NCBI GenBank assembly: GCA_022578965.1
Contig: MU400507.1
Span: forward strand, 372,001 to 436,000
DNA from: Xylaria sp. FL1777
Taxonomy: Eukaryota > Ascomycota > Sordariomycetes > Xylariales > Xylariaceae
Direction of reading: 5' to 3'
DNA: 64,000 nucleotides
How positions within the stretch are numbered: the stretch's first letter is position 1; every line of letters begins with the position of its first letter. A program made the position numbers and the translations under genes. Of the stretch, positions 38,474-50,789 are shown piece after piece. Below the pieces are notes generated by a model. The model was not told the origin of the DNA and did not search any database. It was given only the letters and a program-made list of their open reading frames with translations.

Positions 38474-41400
38474 ATGGCTGATGATCAGACTTTGGCAGCG
38501 GTCGCTGCCATCGTCAAAAACTTGGCCATCTCATCAAATGATTCCTGCCCTGTACCGATCGGTACCAACTCGGATATCAGTTTACCAGGCCGTGATAGCG
38601 TTGCCAAGGAAGAACTAGAACGGGAACTCTCAGCCCTTGTCGTTAGAATCCAACAGCTTGAAGCCAAGGCTAATGCTGCGAACGCTCCCAACTACCCCGA
38701 TACTCCCAACGAGACCGCCGGATCTCCTTTTGATGACGATGCAAAATCGACAATTCGAACGAAATTCCCTAGTAGGAATGGTCTAACAGACGACCGTATT
38801 GTCAAGACTATTCCGCTCACCGACGAAGCCCTGGAGGGTTTACAAGAACATATCAATGACCAGTCTAAACTACTGGACAACCAGCGTCAAGAATTGACCA
38901 ATGTAAATGCTCAACTAGTAGAACAGAGAAGACTGCAAGAAAGGGCACTCCAGATGATGGAAAAAGAACGCGTAGCAACACTGGAACGGGAGTTATGGAA
39001 GCATCAAAAGGCGAATGAGGCTTTTCAGAAGGCGCTCCGCGAAATTGGTGAGATCGTTACCGCCGTTGCGCGGGGTGACCTTAGTAAGAAAGTGAGGATG
39101 AATACCGTTGAAATGGATCCTGAAATTACCACGTTCAAGAGAACCATCAATACCATGATGGACCAGCTCCAGGTATTCGCTAGCGAGGTCTCCCGGGTTG
39201 CCCGTGAAGTCGGCACAGACGGAATACTTGGTGGCCAAGCTAAGATTGAAGGTGTAGATGGTACCTGGAAAGAACTTACTGATAATGGTATTGCTCTCCG
39301 CGCTGGCATGAGAAGGAAATATTGCTGACCCTTGTCACAGTTAATGTGATGGCGCAGAACTTGACTGATCAAGGTATGTTTGTTCTCCTCTTAGGAACTA
39401 AGTAAAATTTTGTTTATCTGACGATCTAAAGTGCGCGAGATTGCTTCTGTAACGACCGCTGTAGCCCACGGTGATCTGACGAAGAAGATTGAGAGACCCG
39501 CTAAGGGCGAAATCCTCCAGCTTCAGCAGACTATCAACACCATGGTGGGGCAATTGCGCACATTTGCATCAGAAGTCACACGGGTTGCTCGAGACGTCGG
39601 TACCGAGGGTATGCTTGGTGGTCAAGCCGATGTCATGGGAGTTCAGGGCATGTGGAATGAGTTGACGGTTAACGTCAACGCTATGGCGAATAATCTTACA
39701 ACCCAAGTCCGCGACATTGCGAAGGTTACTACGGCAGTTGCTAAAGGTGACCTTACGCAAAAGGTTCAAGCTGAGTGCAAAGGTGAAATTTTTGAGCTCA
39801 AGTCGACTATCAACTCTATGGTCGAGCAACTACAGCAGTTTGCACGGGAGGTCAGCAAAATTGCTCGTGAAGTCGGTACAGAAGGGCGCTTAGGTGGACA
39901 AGCTACCGTCAATGATGTCCAAGGGACTTGGCGCGATTTGACGGATAATGTCAATGGCATGGCTATGAATTTGACGACCCAAGTCAGAGAGATCTCCAGG
40001 GTCACCGCAGCTGTCGCTCGTGGAGATCTGACCAAGAAGATCGGTGTCGAAGCCAGGGGCGAGATTTTGGAACTTAAGCTCACAATCAACTCTATGGTTG
40101 ATCGTCTTGGAACATTTGCTTTTGAGGTGAGCAAGGTGGCCCGAGAAGTCGGTACGGATGGAACGCTTGGTGGCCAAGCTCGAGTTGATGGAGTTGAGGG
40201 AAAATGGAGAGACCTCACAGAAAACGTTAACACAATGGCCTTAAACCTGACTTCACAAGTACGAGGCATCTCAACTGTCACCCAAGCCATTGCCGATGGC
40301 AATATGAGCCAGAAAATCGACGTCCAAGCCAGAGGCGAAATACTTGTCTTGAAAGAGACGATAAACAACATGGTTGATCGCCTCTCGGTATTTTGTAACG
40401 AAGTGCAGCGAGTGGCCAGGGATGTGGGTGTAGACGGCAAGATGGGCGGTCAAGCCGATGTTGGTGGTCTAAAGGGACGCTGGAAGGAGATCACTGCAGA
40501 CGTCAATACCATGGCAACTAATTTGGTTAGTGGTTTTCTATTGACTTTTGGATTTCGTCGGAATATTTTTCTAACAAGTGCACAGACTACGCAGGTTCGC
40601 GCTTTTGGCGACATCACCAATGCAGCTACTGATGGGAATTTCACAAAGCTTGTCGATGTGGAGGCTTCGGGTGAGATGGATGAACTCAAACGCAAAATCA
40701 ATCAGATGGTCTACAATTTGCGGGACAGCATCCAGAGGAACACCCAAGCGCGAGAGGCAGCAGAGCAAGCCAACAAGACAAAATCTGAATTTTTGGCTAA
40801 CATGTCCCATGAAATCCGCACACCCATGAATGGTATTATTGGAATGACACAGTTGACCCTCGACACCGATCTGACACAATATCAACGAGAGATGCTGAAC
40901 ATTGTGAATCAGCTGGCCAACAGTTTACTGACCATTATTGACGATATTCTGGACTTGTCCAAGATTGAGGCTCGCAGAATGGTCATAGAGGAGATCCCGT
41001 ATACGCTACGAGGAACCGTCTTCGGCGCTCTGAAGACCTTAGCTGTCAAGGCAAATGAGAAATTCCTAGATCTCACGTACCGAGTTGATAGTTCTGTTCC
41101 CGACTATGTGGTCGGGGACTCCTTCCGCCTACGGCAAATCATTCTCAATTTGGTGGGCAACGCTATCAAGTTTACTGAACACGGTGAAGTAAGCTTGACT
41201 ATTCGAGAGTCCACAGGCCCAAAACCAAAGAATCTAAATGAGTATGCCATCGAGTTCATTGTGTCGGATACCGGCATAGGCATACCACAAGACAAGCTCG
41301 ACTTGATCTTCGACACATTCCAACAGGCTGATGGTTCTATGACCCGCAAGTTTGGTGGTACTGGACTTGGTCTGTCTATCTCAAAACGGCTGGTAACCCT

Positions 41401-42546
41401 AATGGGTGGTGACCTTTGGGTCAGGAGCGAGTTTGGCAAGGGAAGCTCATTTTACTTCACTTGTGTCGTGAAACTGGCTGGCGGCGGGCTTGGATCCATT
41501 GAGAAAATGCTCAAGCCATATAAAGGGCATCAGGTGCTCTTCATTGACAAGGGTCTATCCAGATATGGGTCAGAAATTTCCACCATGTTGCGGAGATTGG
41601 GCCTTGTGCCTGTGGTTGTGAATCAAGAAAAGAACCCGGCCCCAACGGGTTCCGACAACCCACCATACGACGTTATTATAGTCGAGTCCATCGAGACGGC
41701 TCGCAAGTTGCGTTCTATCGAGGATTTCAGATATCTCCCCATCGTTCTCCTCGCGCCCATTGTCCATATCACGTTAAAGTCGTGTCTGGACCTTGGCATC
41801 ACATCCTATATGACGACACCATGCGAGCCAATCGACCTTGGAAATGGCATGGTCCCCGCCCTTGAGAACCGAGCAACTCCGTCCTTTTCCGATAACACTC
41901 GGTCATTCGAGATTTTGCTTGCTGAAGACAACCGTGTCAACCAGCGTCTAGCAGTCAAAATTCTCGAGAAATATCACCATGTAGTGACTGTCGTTGGCAA
42001 CGGTTTAGAAGCTGTAGAAGCAGTACAAAGAAAGAAGTTTGATGTTATCCTGATGGATGTTCAAATGCCTATAATGGTACGATCTACACTGTTTTATCTG
42101 TTTTCTTTTTCTAACAAGAATAGGGCGGTTTCGAAGCGACTGGTAAAATTCGCGAGTACGAGCGGAGCGTTGGAGCTGTACGGACTCCGATCATTGCGCT
42201 CACAGCCCATGCCATGATGGGAGACCGAGAGCGCTGCATTCAAGCACAGATGGACGAATATCTGTCGAAACCTCTACAACAAAACCATCTGATACAGACT
42301 ATCCTTAAGTGCGCAACTCTTGGGGGTGCCTTGCTCGAGAAGAACCGAGAAAGGGAACTTGCTTCTCACAGCAAAATCAATGGCGACCAGAAGTCGCCTC
42401 AAATTGCGCGACCCACTCTCGAGGCTCGCGCAATGACATCTAGTGCGCCTGGTGCAAGCCCATCTCTGGTAGCTACAAGCCAGGGTGACCCGTTGCAAAG
42501 GGCATGTTCAACCCTCTCCGCACCATCAGTGGAACCAACTAACTAG
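38474..42546 (+). CDS. nik1: Group III hybrid histidine kinase, Nik1/Os-1 type
   Basis: Cytosolic osmosensing hybrid histidine kinase at the top of the HOG pathway. In filamentous fungi this class is the target through which phenylpyrrole and dicarboximide fungicides act. Exons 38474-39287, 39341-39373, 39432-40525, 40586-42076, 42124-42546; about 1284 aa, close to the family's usual length. After a coiled-coil N-terminus come six HAMP units from about residue 190 to 690, each with the repeating pattern ending [15 protein letters not shown], which defines group III. HisKA has [10 protein letters not shown] with the phospho-accepting His about 722. The ATPase domain shows the N box ([10 protein letters not shown]), G1 (DTGIGIP) and G2 (GGTGLGLS). 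The receiver has AEDNRVNQ, phospho-acceptor Asp about 1138 (LMDVQMP) and the conserved Lys about 1193 (LSKPLQ). Intron 40526-40585 is 60 nt with no in-frame stop. Exon 39341-39373 is only 33 nt. Confidence 0.97.
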
Positions 42547-43714
42547 GTTTATTCATATAGCTCGTCTTAAGAGCTAACAGTATAAATTGATTCCGGGCTG
42601 TTAGGAAGCACGCTGCCCATTACCTTTGCGAAGAAGGTTCTAATGAGCGCCGGTACCATGTCGATTATTTGATGTATCCTCACCAGTTCTCGATACCACG
42701 GGAGAGCCTACTTCTCACACTTGCTTCTGGCAAGCCTTGATTCGTTTGTTCTCATCGCTCTTATGAATAGTTGCTGTACTTTGACATCCCATCACCATTA
42801 CGCTATGTTGTATTGCTGTGATAGAGCTCTTGAACAACACTGAACGCATATACCCACATTAGGGCAGTTATCGCAACAGCCGGAGTTCATTTGGCGTTTT
42901 GGACTTACGTGAAGAGGATTACGCGCGCACCTTGTTTTTTCTTTTTGCTACAGCCTATTGCTTGGTCTTGTTTATCAGAATCCCTTCCAGAGAATATAGC
43001 ATCACGGGCTTGATATTAGCATTTGTTGTCCAGGTCGCTTAGGAGTTTCCTGTCTTTGGGTTCCCCATTCTTATTTATGGACTATGGACGTTGGCATCGG
43101 AGGTTCATTGAGGATTCCACGGCCTGATAGTCTTCGTTCAAGACGCAAGGACGTCTACGGTGGTTTCCCTAAAGGGGATTTTGGGTGGTCATATTTTTAT
43201 ATAAGTAAAAAGCATGATGTCCTTTAAACACTCCGCCTTGCGTCTCTTCCTTGTTTCCCTGTCTGATGATTATGTCTGATCTCAGTTTGCACCTGCTACT
43301 TGATGAGTAAGCGAGTTGAAAGCTTTACCTATTAGCGTTTTGTGTATAGTATACTTGATTCAGGTCTTTGAAATGATTATTTCTCGTAGGAAGACACTGG
43401 AGTGATGCACTATTTCCTTATAAAAGACATAGACACCTATCCTCGCTTGCCTAGTCTTTTCTAATTTTGTTTCGTACTCTCTATGGTATTTTGACCCATA
43501 CAAGAAAGCTTAAGAAAACTTTATGAAAAAGGGCTTTGCGAAGAGGTCACACTATTCCTAAATAAAGAGTGCACCGGAAAGTATACTTTCGCTCGGAGAG
43601 GAAGGAAAGGAATCTAGACTAGGAATCGATCAAAATTACCCTCTTCCCAATAGTCTTGCACGTTGTAGAAGATAATGCTAGATGAAACTGGCCTTGCGTT
43701 TATGATGCTGGTGT
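42547..43714. other. Intergenic spacer between convergent genes
   Basis: Carries the 3' ends of the histidine kinase (+) and the small unknown gene (-). No open frame, repeat or RNA gene recognised. Confidence 0.5.
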
Positions 43715-44933
43715 CTACTTGTTCCGAGGTGATTGCTCCTTTTTGGAAACCTCGTCCTCATCGACGCCCTCTACCTTGACTGACCCTCCTGCTTCGATAG
43801 ACGCTAGGAGCGCATCGAGCTTGCTCTCAATGCTAGCAAGGTTGGCTTCAATGGCTGCCGCTTGCTGCTCGCCCCTAGGAGGTGAAACTCCAGTCAGCAC
43901 ACCCAGGATCAAGAAAGAAACACCAAGAAGAGCCGTTGGACGATAGTCGGCGCCATGATACTCGCGATCGGATAGAGGATGGGTCGGTACGAGACCGATA
44001 ACATGTTCTTAGTACAACAAGTGCGGACAAGACAAAAGAATCCAGACCGTGAGTGACAGGTATAACAAGAAAATCACAATAAGGGTGCAGGTATTGCATG
44101 GATGTCTCTGACATGGCCTAGAACATCCACGGCTTGGTCTAGTTGCTTGCTAGACGCCATGCGCATAGGGTACTGACCCTGAGACCGATGCAGTCAGCTT
44201 GCAGCTATCTTAAGCTAGGATGCTCAACGGTGTCAAGGGTCTTCTCAATTGGCGAGATAGAAAGAGGGGAATGAGAAATGGGAATGAACAAATGCCATAA
44301 GCAGGCTTTGATTTGCATGGGGCTTGTTTTCTGGGGATGGGCCACGCGGGTCTCGAACAAGTGAGCCAGGATCAGCATGTGGCGCTTCTTCATGGCAGAG
44401 ACCGATGCAAATTCGCATCGGCCGTCAATGGACGTTTTGGCGCAAATAGCATTCAGGGGCCATGCAGAACGTGCGACCGGGAGTTCGAGACCACGGGTGG
44501 CGAAACGGGGGAGAATAAAAAGGAACCCGGCAAAAAGGGCAAAAAGACCTGAGCCTAGGCCCTCCCCAACAACGTGCAGAACCGTGTACGCACAAGGAGA
44601 GCGGGACAGCGAAGAACGCTAGGTACTATATCGGGCGACGACATACGCAGTATACCACATATACCACATACCTTGCGAGGTCTCTAAAGGCCTAGAACAG
44701 GTTGGAGAGTCGCATTAGCTTACGGCCAGTACTGCGTGGTGTATGTAGTGTAGGTAGTGTATGTAGCGTGTGTAGCACGATTCGTGGTTGACCACGAGGG
44801 TTAATGGAATCCGACATACTGGGCAACGAGTGTCTGAACTTACCTGGGCCATCTCCGCCTGGGTGGTTGCGGCGCTGGGGACCGGGGGTGAAGTGGAGTC
44901 GGATGTGCGCGTGTTGTCCTGGGACTCAGGCAT
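43715..44933 (-). CDS. Small four-exon protein of unknown function
   Basis: The model joins 44933-44844, 44178-44113, 44007-43922 and 43874-43715, giving 133 aa. All junctions are in frame. Exon 1 ends in GAAATGGCCCAG-type context at a consensus GTAAGT. Exon 2 follows a GCTGAC branch and CTCAG acceptor and reads GQYPMRMASSKQLDQAVDVL. Exon 3 reads NMLSVSYRPILYPIASIM then APTIVQRLFLV. The last exon is a short acidic coiled-coil tail (EANLASIESKLDALLASIEAG). The first intron is 665 nt, unusually long here, and the donors of introns 2 and 3 (GTCAGA, GTTTCT) are weak. An alternative is an unspliced last intron, which would encode a hydrophobic helix (ALLGVSFLILGVLTGVS) in another frame. An upstream start at 45002 is also possible. 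I do not recognise the family, and no function is proposed. Confidence 0.55.
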
Positions 44934-47900
44934 CGCGAAGTCACGAGCACGAAGAAAGGAAGAAACCGAGGCGACCTGCTCAGGACGGCCGCAGGAGGAC
45001 AATCAGTGCTGGGATGGGGCTAGGATGGGCAGAGCGAAGGCCGGTAATTATCGGCAGCGACTAAAGATAGCCTGGTGGAGGCGGGGAGAGACAAGAGACA
45101 AGACTAGGTACTTACAAAGGTGACACCGGATGAGACGAGGTGAGATCGGAGGTGAGGTGATGGCGAGGTGATCGAGATGGTTAAAGTTGAGAGACGTGAG
45201 GTGTGGTGCTTGTACTGCAGCTGTTGATAAGTCCGCTGCTGTGTGTGGTGAGCTTCCTTCGCCTCGTGGTGGTCGCCCCTACCTACCTTTGCACAGTGTC
45301 CATAATACAATATAGTGATCTACGTACTGTACCTAAGGCACTCGCTGTACCTAACCCGCTGTACGCCCTACCAGTACACTGGAGATGCACTGTGCTTAGG
45401 GCTGTCCAAGCTACCGAAGCACTGATCGAGATATCGCACACGCCGTGCCGTATCTTACACGTACTTACGCAGCTTCGCCTCGCGCTTGTAGTGTATACGA
45501 TCTACACTAGGCACACTAGATTAGGTACTGGTTACAGCTGTGTTTCGCAGTACATGTATGTACGTAGTATAGCGTCGATAAACTGTACGTATAGCTGAGA
45601 GCCAGATATGTCTGGATTACTCAAAGGTACTGGCACCTAAAGCGTCGCAAATGTGTCATTTCCCCCATCATATGTACACCTAGGTAGTCACTCGCAACCT
45701 CCTCTCTGATATATACGTACCAATATCTCATAGACATCTGGACATGCTCTTCAGAGTGGGATATTCTGCGTATCATTGCTTACCCATGGTACATGTAGGT
45801 ACCTATGTGTCCACACTATCGATAAGCAAAAGTCCCTACATATGTAGGTACATTTTACGTACTGAGTACAACACCTCTCACGATGCTTGCAGGGATGTAT
45901 TCATACCTACCTAACTTAAGTAGGTACTTACACGTACTGCGTACTCAAAGAGTGCCAGCACACTTCTTCGAAATGTCTTTCTCGGCCGGCCCCATCTGAG
46001 GTTATTCCCAGTCGAACCACCTCGTGGTGGCACGGCGGGACCATCGATTTCTCTCCCATTTGCATCCCGGATCTCGATGATATGCTGTGATGACGACAGG
46101 GGAATCGGAATCCCACTTTGCAAATGGCCATTCCGTTGCTTGCGCCCATTGCACGCCCGCCCATTGCATACATACTGCGGTCCGCGAGGGATGGCAACCA
46201 GACACGGCTGCCCTGCCAAGCCTTCCGATCCCAGGCTGAAAAGTCGATGGCGATACCCCAGCCCGCCCTTGGACGCCCGTCCTCATTCGCTGCCGCTCCT
46301 GTCGTCGACTCCATTCATCAGGCCACTCCCCGCAGGCTCATGACGGCTCGCGCTTCATTAGCTCGAGACCCACGATTGTTTTTCTTGGAGGTCTGCCTCA
46401 AGGCTGGCGGCTGCAGTCACTGATAGTCGTGCACTTCTTTCTTGTCTTGGCCTCCCAAGGTACCGGTACTTAGCTGTGGTATCCTATGCTTGACATGCTA
46501 CTTCCGATTCACCTATTCTCATGTATTCTCTTGCCACAGGTTGCTGCACAGGCGGTGCAGAGCGCGCACCTGCCTGCGGGTTCGTTCATAGAGTACTCGT
46601 AAATGCGTCGATGCGTACGAGTCCATGTCATTAGCATCACCACTTAGATTCCACTGGTCCTATTTATCTATCTATCTATTTATACGTAAGCTAGAAGGTC
46701 CTAGTCATCAGGCAAGCGGCTAATAACCCCAGGCTCCAAAGCTGGTTTCTACACTATGCTCAAGACGGAACTTAGGCGGTGCTCTAGACGTCATGTCATG
46801 GCATGAGAGTTGGATTCCTCATTGATTCCGATCCCGATCTTGAGCTCAGAAACTATTTGGCCCACGATGTTCGTCATGGCCAATAGTGAGCTTGTTCTTC
46901 ATGGGTGTTCTACGCTCTAAGTTGTCTACTCGATGAAGGAAATTGTGGGCTTGAAGCAGCACCTCACCTCAAGTCCTTTTAAGGACCGGCAAAAGTTATG
47001 GCGTGCACTAAAGACATAGGACTCTATATGACGAGATGAAGGCCTATTTATGCTTGACCCGACGGAGCTACGTAGGAGGCATTGGAGCTCGCAGGGAAAG
47101 TATACCATATACATCTACTGGACTTAGGCGTTTATGTTTCCTCAAGCCGAGAGCAATGTCTAAACAAGTAGGACTAGGACGTATCGTCTCGCCATTGTGC
47201 CCAAAACCTGTATAGACCATGTTGTTTGAAAATTGATCTCTTGACGAGTCTATCTACCTTGAAGTATACGTATAGATTGGGTATATAGACTCTACCCTAC
47301 CCCTGACTCGACCGACCTACCTACTACGTACTGTAGGCAGTTGCTTCTCTCTTAGAAGTATCTACTCGGCAAAGTGCTACTACCACTAACAGTTATAGGT
47401 ACCCGGGAATTCTCTGCTGCTGCTACCAGTAGTACCAGTATAATAACATTTAGGTATAGACAAAATAGGAGGATAGTATGTACCAGCGCAGCGCTAACCC
47501 AGCACCTCCAGAGGTATTCTATAAAAAAGGATCTCTATCCAGGCTCTAATATTAGCGGAGTTGTCGTTTTTTTTTAACCACTAGGATTGAACTTCTCACG
47601 AAATGGAATGACACAGTAAATCATATATGTACCGTCTCATCATGTCGTTTTACCTACCTATAGACGTTTCCATCAAAACTTATCTGGTCTGCCATACAGA
47701 TGCGAGCACTGAAGCTTAGCGTCGCGCTAGCAACTACCCATGCCCAAGGCTTTCTAGCGTAATATAGGTTATGTAGCTCTGAGAGTATGTACCTGGTACT
47801 TGTGTTCGGCCTGTCGGTATCGTACCGCCTACTACCTGACCTACTACCTGATGGAAGTACTCAGGTATACTGCATGCGGTCTTGCCAGCGAGCTGTGCAG

Positions 47901-48892
47901 CAATGGTAATCTTCGTGCAGTAGTGGACGAAGATGACGCTAGTTTGCAGAGATGCATGGGAGTCCGTCTCCCCCCGTCGCTGTGGTCTCCTTACGCAGTA
48001 CAAGTAATGTACATGTACGCAGTAGACAGGGAGGTAGAGTATACCCAGTACGTACTCGACCACATCGCCGCGCTGCTACGTGCGGGCAAGTACATATACT
48101 TGGCGAACCGAGTCCCGATCTAGCTCCTACTCAGTCGTTGCACCCACCCAGTTGGGGATCTCAGTTTACGCTGGCAGATCGAACGGCACCACGCTGCCCC
48201 ATAGAATGCTAGCTTCCTAGATATAGTAGAATCCCCTTTTAACATTGCCATAGACGCCTGCACGGCAAAGCCATACATGTCGACTTTCCCTCATATCCTC
48301 AAATGCGACACCATCCCAATACCCACCACCGCCAAGTTGCGACTGCTTCCGACGTGAGACGGGCCATATGAACGAACCTCGCGAGCAAGCTGAGATTCGC
48401 CGTAGCCAGTCCCCACATCTGAGACCTTGTCGTCGGAGACAGGTCTCGACGCGTTGTGCCAATTCCCGCCCCGATCTGCGCTTGCTATAAGACGGTTCGC
48501 AAAGTCGACGTTTGTCCCTTGTCAGCTCCAAGACCCGCCGCCGTCGCGCCGCCACCACAACCACCACCACCACAACCACCACCGCCGCCTTCGGCCCAGC
48601 AGCAACAACACATTTGCACCCAGCTGACAGGTTATTAGACCGGTCGCCGTGGTGAAAGGGGCACTTCGCGCAATTGGGCCCCGGGTCATCGCAATTGGCC
48701 AGCCCATCCCCTCGGACGCTGCGAGAACGAGCTCTGTTACCGAGGCTGCAAGGGTATCTGGGCCGCGCAGTTGTCACAGCATCCGCCACCATCGTAGCCA
48801 CGACCCCCCGGCTTCGTTGTGCTCGCCATCTAGTGCTCGCCCGCAAATGCTACTGACAGTTCGGCCGTGAAAGCGCGGGCAAAGTCAGCTAT
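44934..48892. other. 4-kb spacer between divergent genes
   Basis: No gene is supported. A consensus GTAAGT at about 45,110 on the minus strand may be a leader intron of the small unknown gene. Overlapping open frames at 45,911-46,423 and 48,217-48,846 arise in GC-rich DNA and show no family signature. TACCTA/TAGGTA motifs are frequent at 45,680-45,930 and 47,310-47,400. The last 600 bases are the probable leader of the SAM-HMG gene. Confidence 0.5.
48541..48596 (+). repeat. CCA/CCG trinucleotide-rich tract
   Basis: Imperfect run of CCACCA, CAACCA and CCGCCG triplets about 300 bases upstream of the SAM-HMG start, in the probable leader or promoter. It accounts for the long Pro-rich and Val/Trp-rich spurious frames here. 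Confidence 0.75.
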
Positions 48893-50789
48893 ATGAATTT
48901 CCTCGAAACAGTCTTCGGCGAGTTGGGCATCACTCAATACCTGGGTGTCTTCATTGACCAAGGGTTTGACTCCTGGGAGACTATACTAGACATCACCGAG
49001 TCCGACCTGTACGCCCCCAATTGCGTTGTGCGGTCTACTGTCACTTTGATGCTAATCCAAACTGCCAGTGACGCGTTAGGCGTGAAGCTCGGCCATCGGA
49101 GAGTGAGTGACCCGGCATACCCCGTTCATCGTTCCATTTATCCTAAGTCATTGAAGAAACTCCAGCGACGTATTGCCAATTACAGAGGTGTCGCCCCGGA
49201 CGCCTCTCTAGTCTCGCCAACCCGCACAAGCATTGAAGATGCCAGACATGATTCGAATCGCACCGATGCCGAGAGAACAGATGTCAAAGCCGGACCGACT
49301 GTTGTGAAGAGGAAATACAGGAGGCACCCAAAGGTTCGCTTCGATGTCCAAGTTTTCGTCTTCTGATATGGCAATCTTCGAGCTGGCCTCAACAGTCTAA
49401 CTAGAATATTAGCCCGACGAGCACGCTCCAGAACGGCCCCCTTCAGCCTATGTTTTGTTCTCTAACAGTACGTCGATCTAATCCGATGCTATCGAACCAT
49501 GCACTCTAAGAATAGAGACTGACAGCTCTTAGAAATGCGAGAGGACCTGAAGGGTCAAAACCTCACTTTTACGGAGATTGCCAAGTTGGTAGGTGAGAAT
49601 TGGCAGAATCTAGGCCGTGCCGAGAAAGAGCCGTTTGAAAGACAAGCGAATGAAGCAAAGGAGAGATATAACAATAACCTGGCTGAATACAAGAAGACGT
49701 CCGAGTGCAAAAAGTACAATGAGTATCTCCTCGAATTTCGGAAGAGGCAAGCTGCTCAAACGCAAGGTAAAACGAGCACACATCGTTGTAATCATAGGTT
49801 GAACAATGACTAACTTGGGGACAGAAAAAGATGTTGCGAAGCGGTTGAAGACCGATGTAGAAAGCACTCGAGGTAGTAGCACCAGTGGCGTTTCAATAGG
49901 TCCTGGCGGGACAACAAGCGGTACTGGCAGCGGATCTGAGAGTCAACATGGAAGTGAACCTCCTCCATCACGACAACAAAGGCTGGGTTCAATTGCTTCG
50001 TTGTCCACCGGGATGGGCCATGTGGACGAATCGCTGACTTCGCCGTTAATGCTGTCCCAGGAGGAGGTTAGTTATGGGCGTCGGCGCGGGCTTTCTAGTC
50101 CTCACTCTCGTGATGGCTCCCTACATTCTGCTAATAACCGGATCGGTTGGGTGGATGGTCAGTATTATCCAACAGATATTCCTAGCAGTGGTGTACCTTG
50201 GTTAGACTCGAGAAACGCGCCTCCAATTTCCCACTCACCGGAGGTTGGTGTGCCCAGCATTTATCCCGGACAAAATTCTCGTACCAATGGGTCGTCTAGA
50301 GGATCTAGATCATCTGGATCTACATCACATCCCCCATCACTTAAACACGAACAATCCTCATACGGGAGCAATTCATCGACATCGCCTTATCAACCAAGAA
50401 CACCTAGTGATGCGTCTCTATCAATACATGCACTTCTATCGTCTAAACCAGAGTCACCAGCTTCTTCATACGTCCAGACATCACCGCCCCATGCCATGAA
50501 TGGGCAAATATCGCAGGCAATACTACCATTACAGCCTGCACAGCCTAGTCGAATACCAGGCGGTTTCCACGGCTCTCCGTCTTATAGTAATAGCACGCCA
50601 GTCCCCGTGTCAGGACCTCTACCCAACCGCACCGGGCCATTACCCGGGTTAGCGCATGAGGCCAAAGTCAAAGTCCCACATGAACCAAGTCTTGTAGGAA
50701 CGGCGAGGCACCCTGGCAATAGTGAAAATGGACTTGACGGTATCACCGCACTTTTAAGGGCTCGAGAGATTGTGGATCGCCGCCCATGA
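48893..50789 (+). CDS. SAM-domain plus HMG-box DNA-binding protein
   Basis: Probable nuclear regulator. Six exons: 48893-49008, 49069-49102, 49157-49333, 49413-49467, 49533-49766, 49825-50789, 526 aa. Introns 49009-49068 (60 nt) and 49103-49156 (54 nt) contain no stop, so the unspliced frame stays open. Removing them restores a clean SAM domain (residues about 1-55): LGITQYLGVFIDQGFDSWET then DITESDLDALGVKLGHRRKL. The HMG box spans about 110-195: PERPPSAYVLFSNKMREDLK, LTFTEIAKLVGENWQNLGRA, then KERYNNNLAEYKK, preceded by a basic stretch KRKYRRHPK. The remaining 300 residues are Ser/Pro/Gly-rich and likely disordered. Fungal SAM-HMG proteins include regulators of sexual development, but I could not assign orthology. 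It does not match a MAT HMG protein, since a SAM domain is present and the usual MAT flanking genes are absent. Confidence 0.9.

Noticed and set aside
45911..46423. Cluster of overlapping 90- to 128-codon frames on both strands
   Set aside because: GC-rich intergenic DNA; no frame has a family signature, splice chain or consistent coding pattern.
48217..48846. 209-codon minus-strand frame upstream of the SAM-HMG gene
   Set aside because: Composition is driven by the CCA/CCG triplet tract (Val and Trp runs); no domain or splice pattern.
48893..50789. Mating-type (MAT) HMG gene
   Set aside because: A SAM domain precedes the HMG box, the HMG sequence lacks the MAT context, and the usual MAT neighbours are absent.
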